Notes: a model not told the origin generated them from the letters alone. A stretch of 44,605 nt of DNA from an uncultured Clostridia bacterium (GCA_945874765.1 CAMCHQ010000016.1:1-44605); one strand, 5' to 3'. Shown: positions 7,740-17,576, counted from the first letter of the stretch. Numbers and translations: made by a program.

Positions 7740-10700
7740 ATGGCTAATACTTTTGAGCACATCAGAAAGTTATACAACAATACCTGTGAAGATATTGTAA
7801 GATCACCCACAGTATGGCAGAGTTTTTTAGGCTCTGCCTGCTATAACTTCCGACTGCCGTTTGATGAACAATTGCTTATCTATGCTCAAAGACCTGACGC
7901 AAAAGCTGTTCTTAGCTTCAACTCTTGGAATAACCGCTTTAACAGAATGGTAAACAGAGGGGCTAAAGGCATTGCTGTTGTTGATGACAGTACAGACAAT
8001 CCAAGACTTAAATATTACTTTGATATTAGCGACACATCTGAGCGAGAAAACTCAAAGCCTGTGCCTGTTTGGGAATATCAGGATAGCTTTAAAGATGATG
8101 TAATCAAAACATTGCAAAACGCCTACGATATTGCAAGTGATGATATTTACAACGCTGTATGGGAAACATCAAAAGTTCTTGTAGAAGATAATATCAATGA
8201 CTATAACGCCGATTTGGTAATGTGCAAAAACGATAGTTTCCTTGAAGAATTAAGTGAGGATATGTGTGAGTCTGTCTTGCGTATGGCACTTCAAAACAGC
8301 GTTGCATATATGATTATGGCAAGGCTTAATCTTGATGTTGACGGATATTTTGATAATGAGAGTTTCGAGGGTATTATGAGTTTTAATACTCCCTTAACTG
8401 TCAGCATTTTGGGTAATGCGACAAGCAGCATTGCAGAAATGGGATTGTCGGAAATATCAAAAACTGTTCTTTCTGTAATTCGCACATTTGATAAAGAACA
8501 GAATACGCAATATACTAAAGGCGAAAAAGAAAACGAAAGGAGTGTTACAAATGACAGTAACATATACACAAATGGGCAATTACCAAATACCGAACTTGAT
8601 GCTTCCGCAGAGAAAAATAGTTCTCAACAGTTATGGCAAGGCACGCAAGAAGTTTCTCAAGGAAATCCATCCAGCAATTTATCGCTATCAACTGACACAG
8701 GGCACTCTCAACAGTCACTTGAACGAGATTCAGGAACAGGCACAGAAGATGGAAGAACAAATCATAACTCAGATGACAAAAGCACAGGGAGTGACAGAGA
8801 AACTCAAGCAAACGGATACGATGACTTGGGTGGGAATGATGAACAATATCAAGAACTCGGCGAGAAAAACAGTCTTGAACGAACTGATTTACACGATGTA
8901 ACCGATGAACTGCCGCCGTTTGTTGACGAACAGGCTATCAGGTATATGCTCAGCAATCCCGATGATGATTTGGTACAAAGAAAACCTGCAATCATCAAGG
9001 CTTACCAAACTACTAAAAATGATAACGAACTCATAAACTATACTAAAACGCTATATCCAAGACGGTTTGACGAGTACGATAAATTCAATAAACACTTTGG
9101 CTTTACATTAGCTGATAACGGACTTCTTATGTATGAGGGTAATTACAAAACCCGAACTAAGGAGTCCGTTTTTTCGTGGGATATTGTTATCAGTATCATT
9201 AAAGAACTTATCAATGACGGCAAGTATTTTGATACAGAAAAAGAAGAAAAAACACAGCTTGATTTGTTCAGCTTTTCTTATGATAACGAGCCTGTATATG
9301 ATGAAGTGCCTCAAACATCACTTTTTACCGATTTTGGCATATCACAACAGATTATTGATGAAGCACTATGCTGTGGCTTTAATGATAAAAACAGCAGAGT
9401 ACAAATTGCTATGCACTTCAGACGGGACAGAGGTGTTGAGTATAACGCAAGAATGCTTAAATTTCTTTACGGCACTAACGGTGCAGGCTTTGTCTTTAAT
9501 GGAGAAAAGGTATCCTTTTGGTATGACGAAAACGGTATCAGTATTGCTAAAGGTATATCGGCTAAAACAAGTACGGCAACACATCTCACTTGGGAGCAAG
9601 CGGCTGTTCGTATTCGTGAACTTCTTGATGTAGGCAGATATATGCCGCAGTATGAAATTGATACGGTTGATGACTACGAACTGAATAAAGTCGCCGACAG
9701 GCTTACAGAATTTATCCGAGATTTGAGTGACGATTATCCTAATAAAGATAATTGTTTGCAATCAATACAAAAAGAAATTGACGGTGTTTTAGTCTATCCC
9801 GATATGGTCGAAAAAGTTACCGATATGCTCAAGGGTGACGAAAAGCGTGCTCAAATTTTCAAAGAGTACGGCAAGCTGATGGATGACTACAACGCCGGTA
9901 TGAAAATCGTTCGCTTTAATTATGCAGCTCAGTATTCTATACCATATATTGCAGAAATTATTGAGGGTATGAAACGAGAACCTATTAGGTTTAAAGCTGA
10001 ATCGGGTTATCTGCCTGACAGAAAAATGTTCATCTCGCAAGATGAGATAGACAAGATTATCATAAACGGCAAAAACAGCCACGCTTATAGGCTTGAAACC
10101 TACACCTATTTTGTTAATCACCCTGATAAAGCAGACAGAATTAAATATGTAGGCAAGGATAATCAAAGTGGATATTTAGGCGGTAATGACAGCGTTAATA
10201 AAACAACAAAAGGTATTGAATTCAGCCACGGTTCGGTTATGGAGCCTTATGCAAAAGTTCTTATTAAATGGAGCGATGTTGCAAAAAGAATCGATACTCT
10301 TATCAAGCAAAACAAATTTGTAATGCAAGAGGATATTGACGCTATACCCGATATATACAAAAACGAAATAACAAGAGATTTGGAATCGTTCTTTGAAAAT
10401 TTATCCGAAAATGATGCTAAACCTTATCCGAATGATATTGAGCCATACAAGATTTCAAGAGTTATCAAGGCTAAACTTGACAACCCACAGGCACTTGATG
10501 ATATTGAAAATATGATGTCAAATGCCTTGGCTCTTATGGATAAAGAGGACAGAATGTATCAGTACCGTAAGCAAATCTATGATGACTTTATCGCTTACAA
10601 AAACGGCACATTCAAACTATATGATTATCCCAACCTTGAACCAAAGGTTAATCAACCGAGTAAGTTTACCAAACCGGCAGAAAAAGAAAAGGTTGATGCG

Positions 10701-13700
10701 GAAATTGAGCCTTTTGTGTCGGAAGTTGATGATGGCTTAGACTTAATCGGTGAAGAAATAGATATTGACGGCAGACACTTTGTTGTTGATTCCGTCAGTA
10801 ACGGTTATGTATCTATGGCTGACCAAACCTTTGCCAATGGTTCAGGTTTTCCTATCTTTCGCAAAGAAACCGTTGAATTTGTAAGGCAATATTTACCGAC
10901 AGAAAAAGAACAGATTATTCCCACTCAAAATACAAAACAGCATACTGAACATAGTCAGTGGGATATTCATCCCGAAATTCCTGTTGAGCAAAGGCACGAT
11001 TTTGATTTTGCGGCACATCCTGTTGAGGTTGTAGGCCAAAAGGAACGCTTTCGCAGAAATATGGAGGCTATCAAGGTTTTAAAAGAATGTAAAGCCGACA
11101 ACCGTTTTGCAACACCCGATGAACAAATCGTACTTTCAAAATATGTCGGTTGGGGCGGTATTCCCGAAGCGTTTGACGAAAACAATTCGTCTTGGGCAAA
11201 TGAATACAAGGAACTCGTTGAAGTTTTGTCACCTGATGAGTACACACACGCTCGTGAAAGCACATTGACGGCTTTCTATACTCCTCAAGAAGTAGTTAAG
11301 GCTTGTTATGATATTGCCGAAAATCTTGGATTTAAGCAAGGCAATATTCTTGAGCCATCTTGCGGTATCGGTAATTTTATCGGTATGAAACCAAAGAGTA
11401 TGGCTGACAGTAAGGTTTACGGTATTGAACTTGACTCTGTTTCGGCAGCTATTGCACAACAGCTTTACCAAAATGCAAGCATTGTTAATAACAGATATGA
11501 AAAGGTAGACTTACCCGATAACTTCTATGACCTTGTAACTACCAATGTACCTTTTGGAGATTTCAAAGTATCTGACAAAAAATACGATAAGCATAACCCG
11601 CTTATTCACGATTACTTCTTTATGAAGTCGCTTGATAAAGTCAGAACAGGCGGCATAATGATACTCATTACCTCCAAAGGTACTATGGATAAAGAAAACA
11701 GTAATATCAGAAGATATATTGCTCAAAGAGCAGACCTTCTCGGTGCAATAAGACTTCCTAACGATACTTTTAAGGGCAATGCAGGTACGGAGGTAGTATC
11801 GGATATTCTTGTTCTTCAAAAGCGTGACAGAATGCTTGATATTGAGCCTAATTGGGTACGGCTTGATAATACCGAAGACGGTATCAGAATGAACAAATAC
11901 TTTGTTGATAATCCTGATATGGTGCTCGGTAATATGAAAATGGTTTCAGGTCGTTTCGGCCCTGAATCAACCTGTATTCCATATGAGGATAGAAGTCTTG
12001 AAGAACTGCTTGACGTGGCTGTTAAGAATATTCAAGGACAAATTACAGAGGTGCAAATCGGTGATGAATTTGAAGAAGATTTATCTATTCCTGCATTACC
12101 TGATGTTCGTAACTTTTCATATACTGTTGTAGACGGAAAGATATACTTTAGAGAAAATTCAAGAATGACGCCTGTTGATGTATCCGCTACTGCCGAGAAC
12201 AGAATCAAAGGTATGATTTCCATTAGGGACAGTACCCGAAAACTCATTGAACTCCAAACCGATGATTATCCTGAAGAAGACATACTCGCAGAACAGAAAA
12301 TTCTTAATGAACTGTATGATAAGTTTACGGCAAAGTACGGCTTAATAAACAGCAGAGCAAACAAGTCGGCATTCGGCGAAGACGCTTCGTATCACCTTAT
12401 CTCTGCTCTTGAAATACTCGGAGAAAACGGCGCTCTTGAACGAAAAGCAGATATGTTCACTAAAAGAACTATTAAACCTCATAAGGAAATCACTTCGGTT
12501 GATACATCAAGCGAAGCACTTGCGGTATCAATCGGTGAGAAAGCAAGTGTTGACATTGAATATATGAAATCGCTTACGGGCAAAAGTGAAGATGAAATAT
12601 ATTCAGATTTGCAAGGTGTTATATTTCTCAATCCCATATATTCTCCAAACAGCAACGAGCCTAAATATCTTTCTGCAGATGAATATCTTTCCGGCAATGT
12701 ACGAGAAAAATTGCGTACTGCAAAAGAAAATGCCGAAATTTATCCTGAACTTTATACTGTTAATGTTAAATATCTTGAAAAGGTACAACCTAAAGATTTA
12801 ACAGCAAGTGAAATTTCCGTTCGCCTTGGTGCTTCTTGGATACCAAGCGAATATATACAAGAATTTGTGTTTGAATTACTTGAGCCGTCGCAATATACAA
12901 GACCTCTTATCAAGGTGCATTATTTTGAATACACAGGTGAATGGAACATAGAGGGTAAAAGTTATGATAAAGGCAATGTTAAAGCGAAAAACACATACGG
13001 CTCTGTAAGAGCAAATGCCTATAACATAATTGAAAGCACACTTAATCAAAAAACCGTTAAGGTTTTTGACTATTTTGAAGAAGACGGTAAAAGAAAGGCT
13101 GTGCTCAATAAAAAGGAAACTTCTGTTGCACAGGCGAAACAGAAGTTAATTGAACAAGCTTTTGAAGAATGGATATGGAAATCACCCGAACGCAGAGAAA
13201 AGCTTTGCAAGATATATAACGAAAGATTTAATTCTATTCGTCCTCGTGAGTATGACGGTTCACATATCAATTTTTACGGTATGAATCCCGAAATCAAATT
13301 AAGACCTCATCAAATAAATGCAATAGCACACATAATGTACGGTGGTAATACACTTCTTGCTCATACTGTAGGTGCAGGCAAAACATTTGAAATGGTTGCA
13401 GCTGCACAAGAAAGCAAAAGGCTCAGACTTTGTAACAAATCTCTTTTTGTTGTGCCTAATCATTTAACAGAGCAGTGGGCGTCGGAATATCTCCAACTTT
13501 ATCCGGCGGCTAATATTCTTGTTGCAACAAAGAAAGATTTTGAAACAAAGAACCGTAAAAAGTTTTGCGGCAGAATTGCTACAGGTGATTATGATGCTGT
13601 TATCATCGGTCATTCTCAATTTGAAAAAATCCCAATGTCTATTGAAAGACAAAGGGATATTTTACAAAGACAGATAGACGAACTTATTGAAGGTATTGCA

Positions 13701-15758
13701 CAGCTTAAAAGCGAAAACGGCGAACGCTTTTCAATTAAACAGCTTGAAAAATCAAAGAAATCTATTGAAGCAAAGCTGAAAAAACTCAATGACCAAAGCA
13801 GAAAAGACGATGTTGTCACCTTTGAAGAATTGGGCGTTGACCGTATATTTATTGATGAAAGCCATTATTACAAAAATTTATATCTTTATACAAAGATGAC
13901 GAATGTAGGCGGTATAGCACAGACAGAAGCACAAAAATCCTCTGACCTTTTTATGAAAACTCAGTATCTTGATGAAATCACAGGAGGTCGAGGTGTAATT
14001 TTTGCAACAGGTACACCTATATCCAATTCTATGGTTGAGTTATATACCATTCAAAGATATTTGCAATATAATACGCTTCGTTCGATGAATTTGCAACATT
14101 TTGACAGTTGGGCGTCAACATTCGGTCAAACTGTTACAGCGGTTGAATTAACGCCCGAAGGCACAGGATACAGAGCAAAGACTCGTTTCAGTAAATTCTA
14201 TAACCTGCCTGAACTAATGTCGATGTTTAAAGAGGTGGCAGATATTCAGACAGCCGATATGCTCAAACTTCCTGTACCTGAAGCAGAATTTCATAATGTA
14301 TCGGTTAAACCGTCTGAGCATCAAAAGGAAATGATTAAAAGTCTGTCCGAAAGAGCTGACAAAGTCAGAAACGGAGAGGTTGACAGCACTGTTGATAATA
14401 TGCTTAAAATAACCAATGACGGCAGAAAACTTGCTCTTGACCAACGCTTATTAAATCCAATGCTGCCTGATTTTGAAAACAGCAAGGTAAATGCCTGCGT
14501 TGATAATGTATACAACATTTGGAAAGAAAGTACGCCTAACAAATCAGCGCAACTTCTTTTCTGTGATTTATCGACACCCAAAGGCAACAATGAATTTTCT
14601 GTTTATACAGACATACGAAACAAGTTGATTGCCAAGGGTATACCCGAAGATGAAATTAAATTTATACACGAGGCAGACACCGAGGTTAAAAAGCAAGAAC
14701 TTTTCAAAAAAGTACGCAAGGGTGATGTCAGAGTGTTACTTGGTTCAACATCAAAAATGGGTGCAGGTACAAACTGTCAAACAAAACTCATTGCTTTACA
14801 TGATTTAGATTGTCCGTGGCGCCCAAGCGATTTGGAGCAAAGACTCGGCAGAATTGTCCGTCAAGGTAATGAAAACCGAAAAGTAGAAATTTACCGTTAT
14901 GTAACAGAGCAAACCTTTGACGCATACCTTTATCAACTTGTTGAAGGTAAACAAAAATTTGCATCGCAAATTATGACGAGCAAATCTCCTGCCCGTTCGG
15001 CAGATGATATTGATGAAACCGCTCTTTCTTATGCCGAAATAAAAATGCTTGCAACGGGTAATCCACTAATAAAAGAAAAAATGGACTTGGATTTAAAAGT
15101 AAATGAACTTAAAGTTTTAAAGAGTGCTTACCTAAGCCAAAAATTCAATTTGGAAGATGCTATATTAAAGACATATCCTGCACAAATTGCCAAATACAAC
15201 TCACAAATCATCGGACTTGAAAAAGACATACAAACGGCAAAAGAACACCCAAAGACAGAGACCTTTTGCGGTATGACAGTCTTGGGTGTTCCTTATTTTG
15301 AAAAGTCAAAAGCCGGTTTGGCAATCATAAATGCCTGCAAAACAATCAATTCATCGGCAGATACAATTAACCTTGGTGAGTACAGAGGTTTCAAAACCGA
15401 AATTTGTTTTGATTCATTTTCAAGAATTTACAGGTTTATTCTTAAAGGCAAAATCAGTCACAGCGTTGATTTAGGTACCGACGCTAACGGCAATATTGTC
15501 AGGATTGATAATGCCATTAAGGATATGCCAAGCAGGCTTACAATGTGCAAAACCGAACTTGAAAACACTTTGCTTCAGCTTGAAAATGCAAAGGCAGAGG
15601 TAGAAAAACCGTTTGCTTTTGAAAATGAACTCAAACAAAAATCCGCCCGACTTGATGAACTCAATACTCAACTTAATCTTGATGTTAGGGATGAGAAGAT
15701 TGTTGATGAGGTGCAAAAAAATTTATTTTTTAAAAGTTATTTTGAAGTGGAACGATAA
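7740..15758 (+). CDS. giant DarB-like N6-adenine methylase / SNF2-type helicase
   Basis: A 2672-aa multidomain protein of the methylase-helicase fusion class found in ICEs and related to phage P1 DarB. The first ~100 residues (TFEHIRKLYNNTCEDIV, FDEQLLIYAQRPDAKAVLSF) are the standard N-terminal module. An SAM motif (LEPSCGIGNF) lies near residue 1203 and a catalytic motif NVPFGD near 1268, where NPPF/Y is usual. The helicase follows: Walker A HTVGAGKT near 1876, DESH near 2039, GTPISNSMVE, and motif VI QRLGRIVRQGN near 2367. A likely role is protection of incoming DNA from restriction or DNA processing during transfer. The ATG at 7740 is the best spaced of several in-frame starts (7731 GTG, 7734 ATG). 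Residues ~271-388 are an S/T/N/Q-rich disordered linker whose DNA also encodes tnpV in another frame. Confidence 0.87.
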   Translation: MANTFEHIRKLYNNTCEDIVRSPTVWQSFLGSACYNFRLPFDEQLLIYAQRPDAKAVLSFNSWNNRFNRMVNRGAKGIAVVDDSTDNPRLKYYFDISDTSERENSKPVPVWEYQDSFKDDVIKTLQNAYDIASDDIYNAVWETSKVLVEDNINDYNADLVMCKNDSFLEELSEDMCESVLRMALQNSVAYMIMARLNLDVDGYFDNESFEGIMSFNTPLTVSILGNATSSIAEMGLSEISKTVLSVIRTFDKEQNTQYTKGEKENERSVTNDSNIYTNGQLPNTELDASAEKNSSQQLWQGTQEVSQGNPSSNLSLSTDTGHSQQSLERDSGTGTEDGRTNHNSDDKSTGSDRETQANGYDDLGGNDEQYQELGEKNSLERTDLHDVTDELPPFVDEQAIRYMLSNPDDDLVQRKPAIIKAYQTTKNDNELINYTKTLYPRRFDEYDKFNKHFGFTLADNGLLMYEGNYKTRTKESVFSWDIVISIIKELINDGKYFDTEKEEKTQLDLFSFSYDNEPVYDEVPQTSLFTDFGISQQIIDEALCCGFNDKNSRVQIAMHFRRDRGVEYNARMLKFLYGTNGAGFVFNGEKVSFWYDENGISIAKGISAKTSTATHLTWEQAAVRIRELLDVGRYMPQYEIDTVDDYELNKVADRLTEFIRDLSDDYPNKDNCLQSIQKEIDGVLVYPDMVEKVTDMLKGDEKRAQIFKEYGKLMDDYNAGMKIVRFNYAAQYSIPYIAEIIEGMKREPIRFKAESGYLPDRKMFISQDEIDKIIINGKNSHAYRLETYTYFVNHPDKADRIKYVGKDNQSGYLGGNDSVNKTTKGIEFSHGSVMEPYAKVLIKWSDVAKRIDTLIKQNKFVMQEDIDAIPDIYKNEITRDLESFFENLSENDAKPYPNDIEPYKISRVIKAKLDNPQALDDIENMMSNALALMDKEDRMYQYRKQIYDDFIAYKNGTFKLYDYPNLEPKVNQPSKFTKPAEKEKVDAEIEPFVSEVDDGLDLIGEEIDIDGRHFVVDSVSNGYVSMADQTFANGSGFPIFRKETVEFVRQYLPTEKEQIIPTQNTKQHTEHSQWDIHPEIPVEQRHDFDFAAHPVEVVGQKERFRRNMEAIKVLKECKADNRFATPDEQIVLSKYVGWGGIPEAFDENNSSWANEYKELVEVLSPDEYTHARESTLTAFYTPQEVVKACYDIAENLGFKQGNILEPSCGIGNFIGMKPKSMADSKVYGIELDSVSAAIAQQLYQNASIVNNRYEKVDLPDNFYDLVTTNVPFGDFKVSDKKYDKHNPLIHDYFFMKSLDKVRTGGIMILITSKGTMDKENSNIRRYIAQRADLLGAIRLPNDTFKGNAGTEVVSDILVLQKRDRMLDIEPNWVRLDNTEDGIRMNKYFVDNPDMVLGNMKMVSGRFGPESTCIPYEDRSLEELLDVAVKNIQGQITEVQIGDEFEEDLSIPALPDVRNFSYTVVDGKIYFRENSRMTPVDVSATAENRIKGMISIRDSTRKLIELQTDDYPEEDILAEQKILNELYDKFTAKYGLINSRANKSAFGEDASYHLISALEILGENGALERKADMFTKRTIKPHKEITSVDTSSEALAVSIGEKASVDIEYMKSLTGKSEDEIYSDLQGVIFLNPIYSPNSNEPKYLSADEYLSGNVREKLRTAKENAEIYPELYTVNVKYLEKVQPKDLTASEISVRLGASWIPSEYIQEFVFELLEPSQYTRPLIKVHYFEYTGEWNIEGKSYDKGNVKAKNTYGSVRANAYNIIESTLNQKTVKVFDYFEEDGKRKAVLNKKETSVAQAKQKLIEQAFEEWIWKSPERREKLCKIYNERFNSIRPREYDGSHINFYGMNPEIKLRPHQINAIAHIMYGGNTLLAHTVGAGKTFEMVAAAQESKRLRLCNKSLFVVPNHLTEQWASEYLQLYPAANILVATKKDFETKNRKKFCGRIATGDYDAVIIGHSQFEKIPMSIERQRDILQRQIDELIEGIAQLKSENGERFSIKQLEKSKKSIEAKLKKLNDQSRKDDVVTFEELGVDRIFIDESHYYKNLYLYTKMTNVGGIAQTEAQKSSDLFMKTQYLDEITGGRGVIFATGTPISNSMVELYTIQRYLQYNTLRSMNLQHFDSWASTFGQTVTAVELTPEGTGYRAKTRFSKFYNLPELMSMFKEVADIQTADMLKLPVPEAEFHNVSVKPSEHQKEMIKSLSERADKVRNGEVDSTVDNMLKITNDGRKLALDQRLLNPMLPDFENSKVNACVDNVYNIWKESTPNKSAQLLFCDLSTPKGNNEFSVYTDIRNKLIAKGIPEDEIKFIHEADTEVKKQELFKKVRKGDVRVLLGSTSKMGAGTNCQTKLIALHDLDCPWRPSDLEQRLGRIVRQGNENRKVEIYRYVTEQTFDAYLYQLVEGKQKFASQIMTSKSPARSADDIDETALSYAEIKMLATGNPLIKEKMDLDLKVNELKVLKSAYLSQKFNLEDAILKTYPAQIAKYNSQIIGLEKDIQTAKEHPKTETFCGMTVLGVPYFEKSKAGLAIINACKTINSSADTINLGEYRGFKTEICFDSFSRIYRFILKGKISHSVDLGTDANGNIVRIDNAIKDMPSRLTMCKTELENTLLQLENAKAEVEKPFAFENELKQKSARLDELNTQLNLDVRDEKIVDEVQKNLFFKSYFEVER
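8551..8901 (+). CDS. tnpV: TnpV-like protein, nested out of frame in the giant gene
   Basis: This 116-aa ORF lies entirely inside the methylase/helicase gene in a different frame on the same strand. It has its own ribosome site, AAAGGAG at 8536-8542, 8 nt before ATG 8551. The product matches the transposon-encoded TnpV family as I know it: YTQMGNYQIPNLMLP at the start, YGKARKKFLKEIHPAIY, LNEIQEQAQKMEEQII, AQGVTEKLKQTDTMTWV and the closing MNNIKNSARKTVLNELIY. TnpV is named from mobilisable transposons such as Tn4451 and its function is not settled. The host gene encodes only low-complexity linker here, which is what overprinting predicts. Family membership looks convincing; expression is inferred from the ribosome site and from conservation of the whole family pattern. 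Confidence 0.8.
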   Translation: MTVTYTQMGNYQIPNLMLPQRKIVLNSYGKARKKFLKEIHPAIYRYQLTQGTLNSHLNEIQEQAQKMEEQIITQMTKAQGVTEKLKQTDTMTWVGMMNNIKNSARKTVLNELIYTM

Positions 15759-15829
15759 AAACCATTTTGAAATTAAGAATAATATACTAATATATAATAA
15801 AAATAATTATTATATTAACAATTGTTCTA

Positions 15830-15859
15830 TTGACATTTGTTATTAATATATATTAAAAT
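15830..15859 (+). promoter_or_regulatory. promoter for the ImmA-like cargo genes
   Basis: TTGACA (15830-15835), an 18-nt spacer and TAAAAT (15854-15859) form a good vegetative-type promoter in the AT-rich stretch after the giant gene. Transcription would start near 15866, too close to the upstream candidate starts at 15864/15873 to leave room for a ribosome site. That favours the ATG at 15972. Confidence 0.6.
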
Positions 15860-15971
15860 ATAGGTGAAAGAGATGCTTTTATTTTTTATATTAGTTTTAT
15901 TACTCTTAATTATTTCAATTAGTATTCTTATAATTACTTTAAGTAAAATTCCCAAGAAAGGAAGGATTACT

Positions 15972-16604
15972 ATGACTGAAGCAATCAAGTATGGTATGAC
16001 AAATGAATTTGTAAATTCACTTAGAATTTCTTACAAAAAAGATGATGATTTAAAGGAGATAATAGCTAAATTATTAGACAAATTTGGGACACATGATTAT
16101 CCTATACCAGTAGAAAATATTTTAAGGGCTATGGGTTTTTCAATTTTTGCTTCGAATACACTAGAACCTAATATTTCTGCGTTTATTGCAGTAGATGATA
16201 AATTAATCAAGGACTTTAACAATAATAAAATCGTTGTCGCAAATAAAAATGATAGTGTGGAGCATCAGCGTTTTGCTATTGCGCACGAAATTGCACATTG
16301 GATTTTTGATTGTAAGGATCAAAACCGATTTTACGACACATATAATACAGATACAGATCATACAAATATTCCAACTGAATATAGGGCAAATAAATTTGCA
16401 GCTGAACTAATGATGCCTACTTCTGATTTTATTGATTATATAAACACAATGAAAAAGAACGAGGGTATTTCGAATAATGAAATTATTAATAATACTTCGA
16501 CGTATTTTGGAGCCCCAAAAACTGCTGTTGCAAGACGACTAAAAGAAACAGGACTTACTGATTTGTTAAAAAAGACAGGATATGAATACGTATTGGATAA
16601 TTAA
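15972..16604 (+). CDS. ImmA/IrrE-type metallopeptidase
   Basis: A 210-aa zinc peptidase of the ImmA/IrrE (M78-like) family. Known members cleave repressors or regulators of mobile elements in the cytoplasm. HEIAH at about residues 105-109 and AAELMMP with Glu145 give the three metal ligands. The start at 15972 follows a strong AAAGGAAGG and fits the promoter at 15830. The frame is also open to 15864, which would add a hydrophobic N-terminal anchor (LLFFILVLLLLIISISILII), so a membrane-bound form cannot be excluded. No Xre-type repressor gene lies beside it, so its target is not evident. Base composition is more AT-rich than the flanking ICE genes, suggesting later acquisition. The next gene overlaps its end by 23 nt. 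Confidence 0.82.
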   Translation: MTEAIKYGMTNEFVNSLRISYKKDDDLKEIIAKLLDKFGTHDYPIPVENILRAMGFSIFASNTLEPNISAFIAVDDKLIKDFNNNKIVVANKNDSVEHQRFAIAHEIAHWIFDCKDQNRFYDTYNTDTDHTNIPTEYRANKFAAELMMPTSDFIDYINTMKKNEGISNNEIINNTSTYFGAPKTAVARRLKETGLTDLLKKTGYEYVLDN

Positions 16605-17115
16605 TAAAATGGGAACTGATGACTCATATAAAAAAATCAATTGCCAAGATGATGAGAAAATCATAACAACAATGTTATCGCGAATTTCATTAAATGAAAA
16701 AATTGATGATGATGAGACTTTGGATGATGATGGATATCTTAATAGGGCAAATAAAGATTTTTCAAAATTACTAAATCATTATGTAAAAAAAATTGAATAT
16801 TCTTTTAATAAAAACAAAGTAAGAAAAGCCGAATATTACGATTTGTTTAAACGAGTTTTTATTACTTCATATGTTATTTTCGTTGTTTCTTTAGCTTTGT
16901 GTTTAATATTATATTTGGTTTTTAAAGATGCTGCTTTATTTACACTGTTGATTCCCCCTTCTGTTGAACTTCTGTCAGTAACAATAATAATTCCAAAAAT
17001 TATTGTACAATATTTGTTTAATACTGATGAAGAAAAAAATTTATCAGAGATAATAAGCAATTTACAAAAGTATTATGCAGATGTACGAAATAATACTCGT
17101 AGCAAATCTAAATAA
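16582..17115 (+). CDS. two-TM membrane protein paired with the ImmA-like peptidase
   Basis: A 177-aa protein of unknown function. The N-terminal ~85 residues are acidic/charged and soluble. Two membrane segments follow at about 95-115 (ITSYVIFVVSLALCLILYLV) and 120-150, with a short charged tail. It overlaps the peptidase gene by 23 nt and has no strong ribosome site, so translation is probably coupled; an ATG at 16609 is an alternative. The layout (sensor-like cytosolic part plus TM pair) resembles membrane effectors of defence or signalling modules, but no family was recognised. The peptidase and this gene form a two-gene cargo unit bounded by their own promoter and a terminator. Confidence 0.62.
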   Translation: MNTYWIINKMGTDDSYKKINCQDDEKIITTMLSRISLNEKIDDDETLDDDGYLNRANKDFSKLLNHYVKKIEYSFNKNKVRKAEYYDLFKRVFITSYVIFVVSLALCLILYLVFKDAALFTLLIPPSVELLSVTIIIPKIIVQYLFNTDEEKNLSEIISNLQKYYADVRNNTRSKSK

Positions 17116-17159
17116 CAAATTTTGTCAACTTGTGTATATTAAAAATAACAATTACCATT

Positions 17160-17192
17160 AAGACACTTGTATTTATTACAGGTGTCTTTTTT
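17160..17192 (+). terminator. intrinsic terminator after ImmA cargo unit
   Basis: An 11-bp stem (17160-17170 with 17178-17188) with a 7-nt loop leads into a run of T to 17192. It closes the peptidase/membrane-protein unit and sits about 20 nt upstream of the DUF3848 gene start. Confidence 0.8.
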
Positions 17193-17213
17193 GTATTGTG
17201 AGGTGGTGAAAAT

Positions 17214-17576
17214 ATGATTAAAAAAGAACAACTCGACAATATGCTCTACGAAAAAATGCAGAAAGAGTATGATTTGTTTCTTGAAAAAATTAAATCCGAG
17301 CAGTTGGTAAAACCTAATCAAGCTATTGAATCAGCTTATGAAATCGTATATAAGCAAGACATTTTGTATTGCTTTGAAGATGACGATTTGGACTTAAGCT
17401 ACAAAGAAAAGAAGCACTTGTTGTCAAAGAAAAGACCGCTTGAATTTCTTTATCAAGAGTGGCTTGCAACTGATTGCACTCATATGCAAATGATTCGTGA
17501 TTGTATTAAGGACAGCACCGGGCACGATTTAGAACTGACTCAAAAGCAAAAACAAAAATACAGAGAGGAGCGATGA
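17214..17576 (+). CDS. DUF3848-type protein
   Basis: A 120-aa soluble helical protein matching the DUF3848 pattern: an N-terminal LYEKMQKEYDLFLEKI, then IESAYEIVYKQDILYCFEDD, the LLSKKRPLEFLYQEWL segment and MQMIRDCIKD. AGGTGGTG lies upstream of the ATG at 17214. It overlaps the primase-like gene by 4 nt (ATGA). DUF3848 proteins accompany replication/transfer genes of ICEs and their biochemical role is unknown. Confidence 0.75.
   Translation: MIKKEQLDNMLYEKMQKEYDLFLEKIKSEQLVKPNQAIESAYEIVYKQDILYCFEDDDLDLSYKEKKHLLSKKRPLEFLYQEWLATDCTHMQMIRDCIKDSTGHDLELTQKQKQKYREER

Noticed and set aside
15864-15971. N-terminal membrane anchor of the ImmA-like peptidase
   Set aside because: The hydrophobic stretch could be chance translation of T-rich leader DNA. 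The promoter would start the transcript near 15866 and the strong ribosome site is at 15972. Kept only as an alternative.
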